Shown here in pieces: positions 16,314-25,151 of a stretch of DNA of 32,435 bases (positions are counted from its first letter, which is position 1; each line of letters opens with the position of its first letter). The notes under the pieces were generated by a model, which worked only from the letters and a program-made list of their open reading frames with translations, ran no database searches and was not told the origin of the DNA. The stretch comes from Deltaproteobacteria bacterium. Lineage in GTDB: Bacteria > Myxococcota_A > Polyangia > Polyangiales > Polyangiaceae. The stretch spans positions 1-32,435 of the forward strand of contig VGRJ01000046.1 of assembly GCA_016875405.1 (NCBI GenBank), read 5' to 3'. A program made the translations under genes and the position numbers.

Positions 16314-18611
16314 ATGCACCTCTCTTTCACCACCCTTCGCGCCACGCTCGCCACGCTCGCCACGCTCGCCTTCGTCCTCGCCGGCGCCTGCAGCGCCGAG
16401 CCCGCCAGCTCGAGCAGCGGGGCAGGGAGCGGCGGCGCGTCGAGCGGACAAGGGGGCGGCGTGACGGACGCGCTCTGCGAGACGACCATCACCTTCGAGC
16501 CTGGCTACACGGTCTCGAGCGTGCGCGTCGCGGGTGAGTGGCACGGCTTCGACCTCGCGACGGCCAGCGCGATGATCGGTCCGAGCGCGGGCGGGGCCTA
16601 CACCGCGACCCTGACGCTGCCGCCGGGCCTGCACGCCTACAAGGTCGTGTACGAGGACGCGAACGGCACGCAGTGGGTGCTGAACCCGAGCGAGGGGCGC
16701 CGCAAGTACGTCGGCGGCGTCGAGAACTCCGCGGTGAAGGTGAGGGATTGCGCGAAGCCGACGCTCGCGGTCGAGAAGACGGCGACCGCACGCCCCTCGC
16801 CTGGCAAGGGCAGCTTCACGGCGAGCTTGATGTACGTCAAGCCACGTGACGGGGCGGGTCCGGACGCCGCGGGCTTCGAGGGGGCCCTCGTCAAGGACGG
16901 CAGCGCGAAGCCGCTCACGGGCACGGAGCTCACGGTCGCCGCGGACGGCAAGGTGTCCGTCGCGCTCGCGGGCCTCGCCGACGGGAAGTACCGCGTCGTC
17001 TTGCGTCCGCGCGCCGCGAACGGCGCGTCGGGCGAGGACGTGCCGCTCGTCTTCTGGATCGAGGCCGAGCCGTTCACCTGGGACGGAGCGCTCGTCTACA
17101 TGGTGATGACCGATCGCTACCGGAACGGCGACGCCTCGAACGACCCCGGCAAGACCGCCGGCTCCGACCCGCGCGGCGACTGGATGGGGGGCGACCTCGA
17201 GGGCCTGCGGGAGTCGATCGCCGAGGGCAAGCTCGACCAGCTCGGCGTGCGCGCGATCTGGCTGACGCCGTTCCAGACCAACCCGACGAAGGCCTATCTC
17301 GCGTCCGACGGCGTACACCAGGTCACCGGCTACCACGGCTACTGGCCGACGAAGGGGCGCGAGGTCGACCCGCGGCTCGGCGGGGAGGCGGCCCTACGCG
17401 CGCTCGTCAAGGAGGCGCACGCGCACGGCATCCGCATCTTGCAAGACTACGTCGTGAACCACGTTCACGAGGACCACGAGTACTTCAAGCAGCACCCGGA
17501 GTGGTTCCGCACCGGCTGCGTTTGCGGCACCGCCGGCTGCGACTGGACCGAGAAGGCGCTCGAGTGCCTGTTCGCGAGCTACCTGCCCGACATCAACCAC
17601 AGCGTGCCCGAGGCGAACGCACGCTTCGTCGACGACGCGGTGTACTGGCTCGACGCGTTCGACCTCGATGGCCTCCGCGTCGACGCGGTGAAGCACGTCG
17701 AGGAGGTCGCGACGCGCAACCTCGCGGCCGAGGTGCGCGAGCGGTTCGAGCTCGGCGGTACGAAGTACTTTCTGATGGGCGAGACCGCGATGGGCTGGAG
17801 CGACTGCGCCGATCCGTGCAACGACGGCAATTACGGGACGATCGCGAAATACCTCGGGCCCTCGCAGCTCGACGGTCAGTTCGACTTCGTGCTCTACCAC
17901 GGCGTGTCGTACCGGACGTTCGCGCACGGCGACAACGGCATGCTCCACGCGGACTACTGGCTGAAGCACGGCCTCGCGAAGTGGCCGAAGGGCTCGGTGA
18001 TGACGCCGTACATCGGCAGCCACGACACGCCGCGCTTCGTCTCGATCGCGGACTACCGCGGCCAGGACCCGGCCCATGACCGCAGCGTGCCTGGCAACCA
18101 GTGGGACAACACCGCCGGCGCCCCGTCGGATGGCGACGCGATGCGGCGCATGCGGGTCGCGATGGCGTGGCTCCTCAACCTGCCGGGCGCGCCGCTCCTC
18201 TACTACGGCGATGAGTACGGCCAGTGGGGCGGCGCCGATCCGAACAACCGCGCGATGTGGCGGAGCGACGACGCGCTCTCGCAGGACGAGGCCACGACCC
18301 TCGCGCTCGTGCGCAAGCTCGGGCAGGCTCGGCGGGACATCCCGGCTCTGCGTACGGGTTCGTACATCACGCTCTACGCCGACGAGGACACGCTCGTCTT
18401 CGGTCGCAAGCGCGGCTTCGGCGACGCGGCCCTCGTCGCGCTCACGCGCGCGCAAACGCCCGTGCCGCTCGCGATCGAGGTGGCCGCCACGCTCGGGTGG
18501 AGCGACGGCAGCTCGCTAGTGAACGCGCTCGGCGGCGCCTCGTTGAAGGTTACCGGAGGCAAGGTCTCCTTCACGCTCCCCGGCTCGGGCGCCGCGGTGC
18601 TTCACCCCTGA
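16314..18611 (+). CDS. Secreted GH13 alpha-amylase-family lipoprotein
   Basis: A 765-residue surface lipoprotein. The signal peptide ends in LAGAC, followed by a Ser/Gly/Ala linker. A beta-sandwich of the CBM48/early-set type comes next (VRVAGEWHGFDLATA, YTATLTLPPGLHAYKVVYED) and then a second beta domain. The GH13 barrel begins at about residue 260 with LVYMVMTDRYRNGD. Catalytic regions are intact: DYVVNH (I), GLRVDAVKH with nucleophile Asp457 (II), LMGETAMG with acid/base Glu490 (III) and GSHDTPRF with Asp571 (IV). The enzyme should cleave alpha-1,4-glucans or maltodextrins outside the cell. The ATG at 16314 is chosen over the longer open frame from 16140 because it places the signal peptide at the very N-terminus. 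The next gene, also a glycosidase lipoprotein, starts 29 bp after its stop. Confidence 0.94.
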   Translation: MHLSFTTLRATLATLATLAFVLAGACSAEPASSSSGAGSGGASSGQGGGVTDALCETTITFEPGYTVSSVRVAGEWHGFDLATASAMIGPSAGGAYTATLTLPPGLHAYKVVYEDANGTQWVLNPSEGRRKYVGGVENSAVKVRDCAKPTLAVEKTATARPSPGKGSFTASLMYVKPRDGAGPDAAGFEGALVKDGSAKPLTGTELTVAADGKVSVALAGLADGKYRVVLRPRAANGASGEDVPLVFWIEAEPFTWDGALVYMVMTDRYRNGDASNDPGKTAGSDPRGDWMGGDLEGLRESIAEGKLDQLGVRAIWLTPFQTNPTKAYLASDGVHQVTGYHGYWPTKGREVDPRLGGEAALRALVKEAHAHGIRILQDYVVNHVHEDHEYFKQHPEWFRTGCVCGTAGCDWTEKALECLFASYLPDINHSVPEANARFVDDAVYWLDAFDLDGLRVDAVKHVEEVATRNLAAEVRERFELGGTKYFLMGETAMGWSDCADPCNDGNYGTIAKYLGPSQLDGQFDFVLYHGVSYRTFAHGDNGMLHADYWLKHGLAKWPKGSVMTPYIGSHDTPRFVSIADYRGQDPAHDRSVPGNQWDNTAGAPSDGDAMRRMRVAMAWLLNLPGAPLLYYGDEYGQWGGADPNNRAMWRSDDALSQDEATTLALVRKLGQARRDIPALRTGSYITLYADEDTLVFGRKRGFGDAALVALTRAQTPVPLAIEVAATLGWSDGSSLVNALGGASLKVTGGKVSFTLPGSGAAVLHP

Positions 18612-18640
18612 CGCGCGAACCAACGAACCGACAAGCGACC

Positions 18641-21256
18641 ATGTCTCACGTGACCACGAGCTGGATCTTGACGGCGAGCCTCGTCGCCCTCGGTGTCTTC
18701 GGCGGGGCGTGCTCCGCGAAGGGCGGGAGCGGCGCTGCGACGGCGAGCAGCGGGGCAGGCGGCGTACCGGCGGCGTCGTGCTTGCCCGCCGAAGGGACGG
18801 TGGGCGTCGGCTCGAACGAGTGGCTCGACGGCTCGCTCGCGGCGAACGTCCTCGTCGACGATCGAGACAGCTGCGTTCGTCGCTACACGCTGTCGACGAC
18901 CGCGCCGCTCCGAGACAACCTACCCGCAAACCCGCGCAGCGTGAGTGAGCTCGAGGGGCAGCCGGTGCTGCGCACCGGGCACGACCTGTTCGACGCGCTC
19001 TATGCGCTCGCCCATGAGGAGGCGCGCGAAGGGAGCGTCGACGCCATCACCAACTTCGCCTTCAACGATGGCCAGTCGATCCCGTGCGCGGAGGGCGGCT
19101 GCTTCGAGACCGGTCGGCTCTGGACGTACGTGTGGACGCGCGACACCGCGTACGCCGTGGCGCTCGGCCTCGGCCTCATCGATCCGACGCGCGCGAAGAA
19201 CTCGCTCGAGTTCAAGACGAGCCCGCGTCGCGACGGCACGAAGCGCGAGCTCGTGCAGGATACCGGCACCGGGGGCAGCTACCCGATCTCGTCCGATCGC
19301 GTGGTGTGGGCGCTCGGCGCGCGCTCGATCTTGCGGCTGCTCGACGGAGAGTCGCGCGCGGCGTTTGCGAAGCTCGCCCTCGAGGCGGTGTCGAACACCG
19401 TCGAGCGCGATCGCCGCGTGGTGTTCGACCCCACCGACGGGCTCTACCGCGGGGAGCAGTCGTTCCTCGACTGGCGCGAGCAGACCTACCCCGCGTGGAC
19501 CGCGACCGACCCCGTGCAGATCGGCATGAGCAAGGCGCTCGGCACCAACGTCGGGCACCTCGTCGCGCTCGAGCTCGCCGCCGAGCTGTCGACCGAGCAA
19601 GGCGATGCCGCGCGCGCGGCGACCTTCACCGGCTGGGCGAAGGACCTCCGAGCCGCGCTGCGCGCGAAGATGTGGCTGCCCGACGAGGGGCAGTACAGCT
19701 CGTTCGTTCCGGGGCCGCTCGATCCGGCCCCCGCGCGTCGCTACGATCTGCTCTCGAGCGCGCTCGCGATCCTCGAGGGCGTGGCGAGCGAAGCTGAGGC
19801 TCGGCGCATCGTCGACGGGTATCCGCACCTGCCGAAGGGTGCGCCCGTGATCTGGCCGCAGCAGCAGGACGTCCGCATCTACCACAACCGCGCGCTGTGG
19901 CCGTTCGTGACCGCCTTCTGGGCCAAAGCCGCCGCGAAGGTCGGCCATGCTGCGGCGGTAGAGCACGCGGTCCGCTCGCTCGTTCGCGGCGCGGCGCTGA
20001 ACCTCTCGAACATGGAGAACTTCGAGGCGGCGAGCGGCGCGGCCTTCGTCGACGACGGACCGATGAGCGGCCCGGTCGTCAACTCGCAGCGCCAGCTGTG
20101 GAGCGTCGCGGGCTACCTGTCGATGGTGCACGAGGTGCTGTTCGGCCTCGAGACGAGCACCGACGGGCTTCGCTTCTCCCCGCGATTCCCAGCCACTCTG
20201 AGGAGCGAGCTCTTTGGGTCAAGCGCCTCGCTCGCGCTCTCGAACCTGCGCTACCGCGGCAAGCGCGTGTCCGTCAGGCTAAGTCTGCCGAGCGAGGGCG
20301 TCGGCAACGGCTTGCTCGAGGTCAAGGCGGTCAAGCTAAACGGGAGCGACGTCGGCACCGGCTTCGTGGCCGCGTCGATGCTCGGTGACGACAACCTCTT
20401 CGAGGTCGACCTCGGTCCGGGTGGCGGTGATGCGGGCAAGCTCACGCTCCTCGACGACGCCGCCGTCGCGGCCTACCGCAACGTGTTCGGACCGCGGACG
20501 CCGAGCGTCGACGGGCTCGAGGTGGTGGGCGATCGCGTGACGCTCGACGTCTCGATCGCCGAGAGCCCCGACGACGTGACCTTCCGGGTCTACCGCGACG
20601 GCGTCGCGATCGCCGACGAGCTGCCGGGGACGACCTCCTCGTTCACCGATCCGGGGAGCGCCGCGCACGCGACGCGGACGTACTGCTACACGGTGGAGGC
20701 GCGCTTCAAGTCGAGCGGCAACGCGTCGCAGCGCGCGAAGCCCGCGTGCTGGTGGGGCCAAGGCTTCTCTGCGATTCAGACGCGCGACGCGAACCAGTTC
20801 GCGACCGAGGGCGGCACGCTCGTCCAGAACCATGGGCGCTGGCACTTCGAAGGTTGGGGAGACGCCGACCACACGCTGACCGTCGCGAACCTCGTGGCCT
20901 CGCGCACCGGGAAGCACTACGTGCAGGTCCTCGCGGGCAACGGCGCGGGCGGCGTCGACACCGGCATCACCTGCGCCGTGAAGCTCGTCGAGATCCGCGA
21001 CGGCGCGAAGGTCGTCGGCAGCGGACAGCTCGCGATGCCGCACCTCGGAACCTGGGACGACTGGCGCGACTCGAGCCTCGTGCCGGTCGACCTCGTGGCC
21101 GGCAAGAGCTACGCCGTCGTGATCCGCGAGGACGACGCGAGCGGGAACATGTCGGACCTCGACCACTTCGCGCTCTACGGTGGCGCGGGCGGCAAGGGTG
21201 GCCGCTTCAACCGGGTCAACATCGCCGAGGTGAAGCTGCTCGCCGTCGGTGAGTGA
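18641..21256 (+). CDS. Secreted six-hairpin glycosidase lipoprotein (glucoamylase/debranching-like)
   Basis: An 871-residue lipoprotein with a signal peptide ending in FGGAC and a Gly/Ala/Ser linker. The catalytic part, about residues 60-530, has the (alpha/alpha)6 pattern. TYVWTRDTAYAVALGLGL (Asp168 in WTRD) is shared with GH15/GH133-like and rhamnosidase-like six-hairpin enzymes. QQQDVRIYHNRALWPFVTAFW and SGPVVNSQRQLWSVAGYLSMV are further conserved-looking blocks. A fibronectin-III-like module follows at about 620-705, then a C-terminal beta-rich domain that may bind carbohydrate. Coupling to the GH13 amylase gene suggests it trims alpha-glucan branches or oligosaccharides, but the exact specificity and catalytic acids are not certain. 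The start at 18641 is chosen for the signal peptide; the frame is open far upstream inside the amylase gene. Confidence 0.85.
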   Translation: MSHVTTSWILTASLVALGVFGGACSAKGGSGAATASSGAGGVPAASCLPAEGTVGVGSNEWLDGSLAANVLVDDRDSCVRRYTLSTTAPLRDNLPANPRSVSELEGQPVLRTGHDLFDALYALAHEEAREGSVDAITNFAFNDGQSIPCAEGGCFETGRLWTYVWTRDTAYAVALGLGLIDPTRAKNSLEFKTSPRRDGTKRELVQDTGTGGSYPISSDRVVWALGARSILRLLDGESRAAFAKLALEAVSNTVERDRRVVFDPTDGLYRGEQSFLDWREQTYPAWTATDPVQIGMSKALGTNVGHLVALELAAELSTEQGDAARAATFTGWAKDLRAALRAKMWLPDEGQYSSFVPGPLDPAPARRYDLLSSALAILEGVASEAEARRIVDGYPHLPKGAPVIWPQQQDVRIYHNRALWPFVTAFWAKAAAKVGHAAAVEHAVRSLVRGAALNLSNMENFEAASGAAFVDDGPMSGPVVNSQRQLWSVAGYLSMVHEVLFGLETSTDGLRFSPRFPATLRSELFGSSASLALSNLRYRGKRVSVRLSLPSEGVGNGLLEVKAVKLNGSDVGTGFVAASMLGDDNLFEVDLGPGGGDAGKLTLLDDAAVAAYRNVFGPRTPSVDGLEVVGDRVTLDVSIAESPDDVTFRVYRDGVAIADELPGTTSSFTDPGSAAHATRTYCYTVEARFKSSGNASQRAKPACWWGQGFSAIQTRDANQFATEGGTLVQNHGRWHFEGWGDADHTLTVANLVASRTGKHYVQVLAGNGAGGVDTGITCAVKLVEIRDGAKVVGSGQLAMPHLGTWDDWRDSSLVPVDLVAGKSYAVVIREDDASGNMSDLDHFALYGGAGGKGGRFNRVNIAEVKLLAVGE

Positions 21257-21293
21257 GCGCGGTCACGGTCCTGCGCGGCGCGGCCCGACGGAG

Positions 21294-21884
21294 CTAGCGA
21301 CGCGACGGGAGGAGCGGGGAGCGGCCGCCTTTCCGGTTGAAGCGAAAGGTGTACGCCATGTTGACGAGCGCGCAGAGGACGTGGACTGTGAGCCAGAATT
21401 TCCACATGCCCTCGCTCGGGAAGAACGGGACCCAGCGCACCCCGAGGTAGACGAGCGTCGCGAGCCCTGCGGTCTTCCACGGCGCGACGTAGAGGAGCCC
21501 GAGCGGCCCGAAGAGCAGGCCGACGAGGGCCGCGATGCCGTATTTTCGCTGGACGAGCGCGTCCTGTTGGAGGACCACCTCGACGCGGGCGGTCGCGCCC
21601 TCGGCCAAGAGCCTGCCCGCGGCGTCGAGCATGCCATCGCGCACCGCGCGCTCGGCGTCGTCGAGTCGTGCGCCCACTCCGCGCCGCACGAGCCGCGGCT
21701 TTCCGTACGTGGTCGCGCCGGCGTCTTCGTATCGGTCGAGCGTCCCGTCGCGAACGAGCGCATCCAGCAGCGTCGTGACGCTTCGCACGGAGAGGTCGAC
21801 TCGCTCGCTGACCTCCGTCACGCTCACACGCTCGCCGCCGCTGACCATCGAAACGACGATCGCTTCGAACTCGCCACGATTCAC
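21294..21884 (-). CDS. Winged-helix protein fused to two membrane segments, unknown function
   Basis: A 196-residue protein with an unusual plan. Residues 3-68 look like a winged helix: EFEAIVVSMVSGGERVSVTEVSERVDLSVRSVTTLLDALVRDGTL is a helix-turn-helix followed by a wing ending at GKPRLV. Residues 72-112 form an amphipathic helical linker. Hydrophobic segments at about 116-135, 138-154 and 161-180 suggest at least two membrane passes. The C-terminus is basic (RFNRKGGRSP). I do not recognise a family. It could be a membrane-tethered regulator, or the N-terminal winged helix could mediate protein contacts. It is a single gene, convergent with the glycosidase gene 37 bp away and next to a zone of decayed genes. 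Confidence 0.8.
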   Translation of the reverse strand: MNRGEFEAIVVSMVSGGERVSVTEVSERVDLSVRSVTTLLDALVRDGTLDRYEDAGATTYGKPRLVRRGVGARLDDAERAVRDGMLDAAGRLLAEGATARVEVVLQQDALVQRKYGIAALVGLLFGPLGLLYVAPWKTAGLATLVYLGVRWVPFFPSEGMWKFWLTVHVLCALVNMAYTFRFNRKGGRSPLLPSRR

Positions 21885-22039
21885 GGCACCATCCTAGGGA
21901 CGAGGGGGGGTAGGGGCAACGTCGTCGACGACGAGGCCGCTCATCACCGATCGCGGTCATGAGCCTCTTTGCGACCGCCAAGTGGTCCGGCGAATGCACC
22001 TGTCTTCCTGCCGGCCTTCTCGCCGGCGTGAAGGTGACC

Positions 22040-22858
22040 ATGATTCGATGGCGGACGCGACTGTGGTTGGCGCTCCTGGCTCTGCTCCCAGGCGCGGCAA
22101 TTCGTATGGCAATTCGCCGGTGATCGGTGACCGCATCGATGACTCGTCGAGCGAGGTCGTGGTGCTCCAGGGGACGTCGTGCGTGAGCTTGCTCGCCGGG
22201 CAATCGATCGTCGCCGGGTCGATCTGCGCGGCGATTGACGAGGATGACCTCGTCTTGACGTACGCGACGACCGGCCGCTGGCGGCTGTACGAGGCGCAGC
22301 TCTGGGCGGGCTTGTCGATCCTCGACATGCCGCAGACGAACTTGGGCAATCCGAAGGTCGGCCTGTTCCCGTTCAAGTCGGAGTCGCTCGCGGGGGTGTC
22401 GAGCTACGCGTTTCGAGTGCCGCTCGCCACGTTCGAGCTCTCGAGCCGCTTGGAGGTGTGTGACCCGGTCACCGGCTACATCGTCGCTCACGCCCTCGTG
22501 AAGCGCCCGCTGCCTTGAGGTGGCGTGCCGTCGGAGACGGCGTACGGCGAAGGGACGCGCCTCGTCCAGAAGGGGAACCGGGCCACTGGGTTCAGCGTGC
22601 GGATGACGTACGAGGATCCTTCGTCCGACCTCGGGACGTGTGGTACCGCGTTCGCGTTCGGAAACGGCGCCGCGCAGTGCTTCATCGGCTCGGGCCACGT
22701 GCAGACGAGCCGCTGGGGCTGGACGAACGGCCCGCTCTCGCCGGGCAGCTATTCGTTCCCGCTCTACGCGGGCGCCGGCAAGTTCGACCTGACGAAGGTG
22801 ACCCTCGTGGGCACGCTGTCGGTCGTGCGCTCGACACCGTTCGTCGTGTCCTCACCCT
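22040..22858 (+). pseudogene. Broken secreted protein with two beta-rich repeats
   Basis: The ATG at 22040, preceded by AAGGTGA, opens a good signal peptide (MIRWRTRLWLALLALLPG), but that frame soon stops. The body lies in another frame: SICAAIDEDDLVLTYATTGRW, EAQLWAGLSILDMPQTNLGN and GLFPFKSES. That frame is cut by a single TGA at 22516-22518 and then continues as SETAYGEGTRLVQKGN, GTAFAFGNGAAQCF, RWGWTNGPLSPGSYSFPLYAGAG and VTLVGTLSV. These are recognisable halves of one secreted-domain protein known from diverse bacteria with no assigned function; the recognition is from memory. The C-terminus is lost where the P450 relic begins. One frameshift, one stop and a missing end indicate a pseudogene. 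Confidence 0.75.
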
Positions 22859-22859
22859 C

Positions 22860-23810
22860 ATGCCGTCGCTCGCCATCCCCACCGCGCTTCGCCGGACGGC
22901 GTCGGCCCTCTCGGCGCCCGTCCGCGGGGTGGCGACCTTCGCCGTGTTCGCGCGCGAACAGCTCGGGCACCTCCAGCGCCTCGGGGATGAGCAGGGTGAC
23001 GTCGCGCGCTTCGAGATGCTGGGCGCGATGTTCTAGATGCTCCGGCACCCTCGAGACGTCGAGGCGCGGCTCGTTCACCACGCGCGGAGCGTCGGCCGCG
23101 TCGACTACGTTTAGGCCCTCGTGCGCGCGCTCGGCTCCGGCTTCCGAGGTGGCTGCCGACGCCGCTCAATCGCCGCATGAACGCGGCCGTCGAGGCGATC
23201 GATGGCGTGGTGTTCCGCATCCTTCGCGAGCGACGGTCGAGCCCGCCACGCGATGATTTGCAAGGAACACTGCTCGCGGTAGAGGACGATGTCGGCGCGC
23301 TCATGTCGGAGGCGCAGCTCCGCGACGAGGCGTCACGCTGTTCCTCGCGGGACAGGAGACGACGGCGCTCGCACTCGCGCACTCCCTATACCTGCTGAGT
23401 TGGCACCCCGAGGTCGAGCGGCGACTGCACGCCGAGCTCGCGAGCGCCCTCGCCGGTCGCACGGTGCTCGAGCCCATCGAGCTCGGGGAGCACGTCCTCG
23501 GAAAGGGGGGAGCAGGTCCTCGTGAGCCAGTGGGTGCTGCATCGCGACGCGCGCTGGTTCCCAGAGCCGGAGCGGTTCGCACCCGACCGCGCGAAAGACC
23601 CGCCTCGCTACGCGTACCTCCCGTTCGGGGCTGGGCCTCAGGTGTGCATCGGGAGCCATTTCGCCATGATGGAAGCGACGCTCTTGCTTGCGACCATCGC
23701 GCAACGCTCGCGCGGTCTCGGCGGAGGTGCCGCGCGGCGTCTCGCTCGCGCCCTCGAAGGTCGATGGGACGGATTTTCTGAGCGGCGATGCGCGGCTGGA
23801 GTCGGTCACG
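22860..23810 (+). pseudogene. Decayed cytochrome P450
   Basis: Bacterial P450 sequence can be followed across several frames. The ATG at 22860 opens DEQGDVARFEMLG and stops at TAG 23034. The same frame resumes as LRHPRDVEARLVHHARSVGRVDYV and stops again just after 23122. About 30 codons later another frame reads WLPTPLNRRMNAAVEAIDGVVFRILRERR and MSEAQLRDE. A shift near 23330 gives the I-helix TLFLAGQETTALALAHSLYLL with the oxygen-binding AGxET motif. A further shift at the G6 run 23505-23510 gives VLVSQWVLHRDARWFPEPERFAPDR and the haem loop FGAGPQVCIG. All landmarks are there, but with at least two stops and three frame changes, and part of the substrate-recognition region is deleted. The enzyme cannot be functional. 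Confidence 0.88.
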
Positions 23811-23946
23811 CACGCTGGCGAGAACCTACGAGGTCTTCGCGAAGGTCACCGGATGCGACGGCGAGGGGGAGGGCGAGCTCCACGTCACGTCCGTCGGGGG
23901 CCCCGCGCGCGTCTTCTTCGCGGGGCGACGCGCCGCGACCCCTTGA
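23811..23946 (+). pseudogene. Possible short relic after the P450
   Basis: After the P450 remnant, a stretch with good codon bias reads TYEVFAKVTGCDGEGEGELHVTSV and ends at a TGA near 23944. The preceding residues (LSGDARLESVTHAGEN) lie in a different frame. It looks like the C-terminus of another broken gene, but I cannot assign a family, and it may be chance. Confidence 0.25.
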
Positions 23947-23961
23947 GTGAGCGGACCGCGC

Positions 23962-24555
23962 TCAGGGACGACGGGTGCCGCGCGAGACCGTCGCGTCGGG
24001 GACGACTTCGATCGCGTCGAGATCGAGGTCCCACTCCGAGGTGGCCGTCTGGATGTACGCGAGCGCGTCGTCGAGCGGCCTCGGCGGTTGCGCCGCGTGC
24101 TCTCGCTCGGCGGCGAGCGAGGCGAGGCGCTTCATGGCGGCGCGATGTTGTCGAATCCCGGCGATCGCGATGAGCTCCTGAAAGCGTAGCGCGAGCGGGC
24201 TCCGCGCGCGCAAGAGCGACTCGAAGGTGTCGCGCAAGAGCTCGAGGACCACGACCTCGGTCTTCGCGCGGAGCGTCGCGGAGCGAGGCCCGCGATCGAC
24301 GAGCGCGACTTGACCGACGAACGCGCCTGGCGCCATGGTCGTCAAGTGCTGCTCCGTCCCATGGACTTCTCGGAGGACGTCGAGCTGGCCCGCAACGAGG
24401 AGCATGCTCGACGTCCCGCGCGTTCCCTGCTTAACGACGATGCTGCCGCTCTCGAACACTCGGCGCTGCGCGGCCGAGACGAGGAGCGCGAGCTCCTCGA
24501 CGGTGAAGTCCTTCAAGCTCGCGAAGGAGCGCAGCTGGCTCACGTCGATGCTCAT
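23962..24555 (-). CDS. Cyclic-nucleotide-binding-domain protein with altered phosphate cassette
   Basis: A 197-residue protein with one CAP-type cyclic-nucleotide-binding domain at about residues 8-125 and no DNA-binding or enzyme domain. The phosphate-binding cassette reads GAFVGQVALVDRGPRSAT. The Arg that binds the cyclic phosphate is kept (RSAT), but the usual Glu of the GE-x-A/L motif is Gln. The C-terminal 70 residues form helices (ALRFQELIAIAGIRQHRAAM) and an acidic end. The ATG at 24555 is chosen because GGAGGAAAG precedes it and it overlaps the stop of the upstream gene (ATGA). It is the second gene of a two-gene operon of sister proteins. Whether it still binds cAMP or cGMP is uncertain. 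Confidence 0.88.
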   Translation of the reverse strand: MSIDVSQLRSFASLKDFTVEELALLVSAAQRRVFESGSIVVKQGTRGTSSMLLVAGQLDVLREVHGTEQHLTTMAPGAFVGQVALVDRGPRSATLRAKTEVVVLELLRDTFESLLRARSPLALRFQELIAIAGIRQHRAAMKRLASLAAEREHAAQPPRPLDDALAYIQTATSEWDLDLDAIEVVPDATVSRGTRRP

Positions 24556-25151
24556 CGCTCTTTCCTCCACCGGTCGAGGACGCCCCAAAAGCCGCCCCGC
24601 TCCGAGGCGGGCTCCGCGGTGGCGTGCGCAGGCTCCGCGGGCGACGCCTTGGGGTCGGACCCGAGGGCGTCGATCTTGGCGTCGACGTCGCGGAGGCGCC
24701 GGGTGACGTCACCGATCACCCCGGACAGGATCGTCGCGTAGACGTTGGGGGCGTGCTCGCGGAGCATCCTCAGCGCGTCGCGGGACAGCTCCCCGATGAG
24801 CGTCGTCTCGAGCGCCGCGAGGGTGGCAGAGCGAGGCGCAGGATCGATGCACGCCATTTCTCCGAGGATTTCGCCGGCGCCCGACTGGCCGAGCTCGAGC
24901 TCCGGACCCTCGCCGTCGCGGGTGTACACGCCGACGCGCCCGTAACAGACGACCACCATCGTGTCGCCGACGTCTCCCTGCGACCAAACGACCTCGGGCA
25001 CCTCGAGCTCGCGGAAGCGCAGGCTCGCGAGCAGCGCGTCGAGGTCCGCGTCGCCGAGGTCCTGGAACATCCGCACGAGCCGAAGAAGGCTGCGGTCGGG
25101 CTTTTGAGCGCTCAAGGTCTTTCTCTCTTCGTGCCTGAGCCGCGGTAGCAT
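24552..25151 (-). CDS. Cyclic-nucleotide-binding-domain protein
   Basis: A 199-residue protein built like its downstream neighbour. A short N-terminal helix (SLLRLVRMFQDLGDADLDALL) leads into a cyclic-nucleotide-binding domain with the canonical cassette GAGEILGEMACIDPAPRSAT, including both the Glu and the Arg contacts. A variable C-terminal part (RDVDAKIDALGSDPKASPAE...) ends in WGVLDRWRKER. There is no output domain, so it probably works through protein contacts. Start choice is unsure: the ATG at 25151 lacks a Shine-Dalgarno, and a TTG at 25115 preceded by a purine-rich AGAGAGAAAG stretch is a fair alternative. Its stop overlaps the start of the next gene, so the pair is translationally coupled. 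Both lie between decayed genes yet are fully open. Confidence 0.88.
   Translation of the reverse strand: MLPRLRHEERKTLSAQKPDRSLLRLVRMFQDLGDADLDALLASLRFRELEVPEVVWSQGDVGDTMVVVCYGRVGVYTRDGEGPELELGQSGAGEILGEMACIDPAPRSATLAALETTLIGELSRDALRMLREHAPNVYATILSGVIGDVTRRLRDVDAKIDALGSDPKASPAEPAHATAEPASERGGFWGVLDRWRKER

Noticed and set aside
22516-22518. TGA as a selenocysteine codon joining two halves of a protein
   Set aside because: The start region is also frameshifted and the C-terminus is lost, and no SECIS-like hairpin is obvious just after the TGA; simple decay explains it.
23505-23510. G6 run in the P450 as a phase-variation switch
   Set aside because: Other stops and frameshifts upstream would keep the gene off regardless of the G count.
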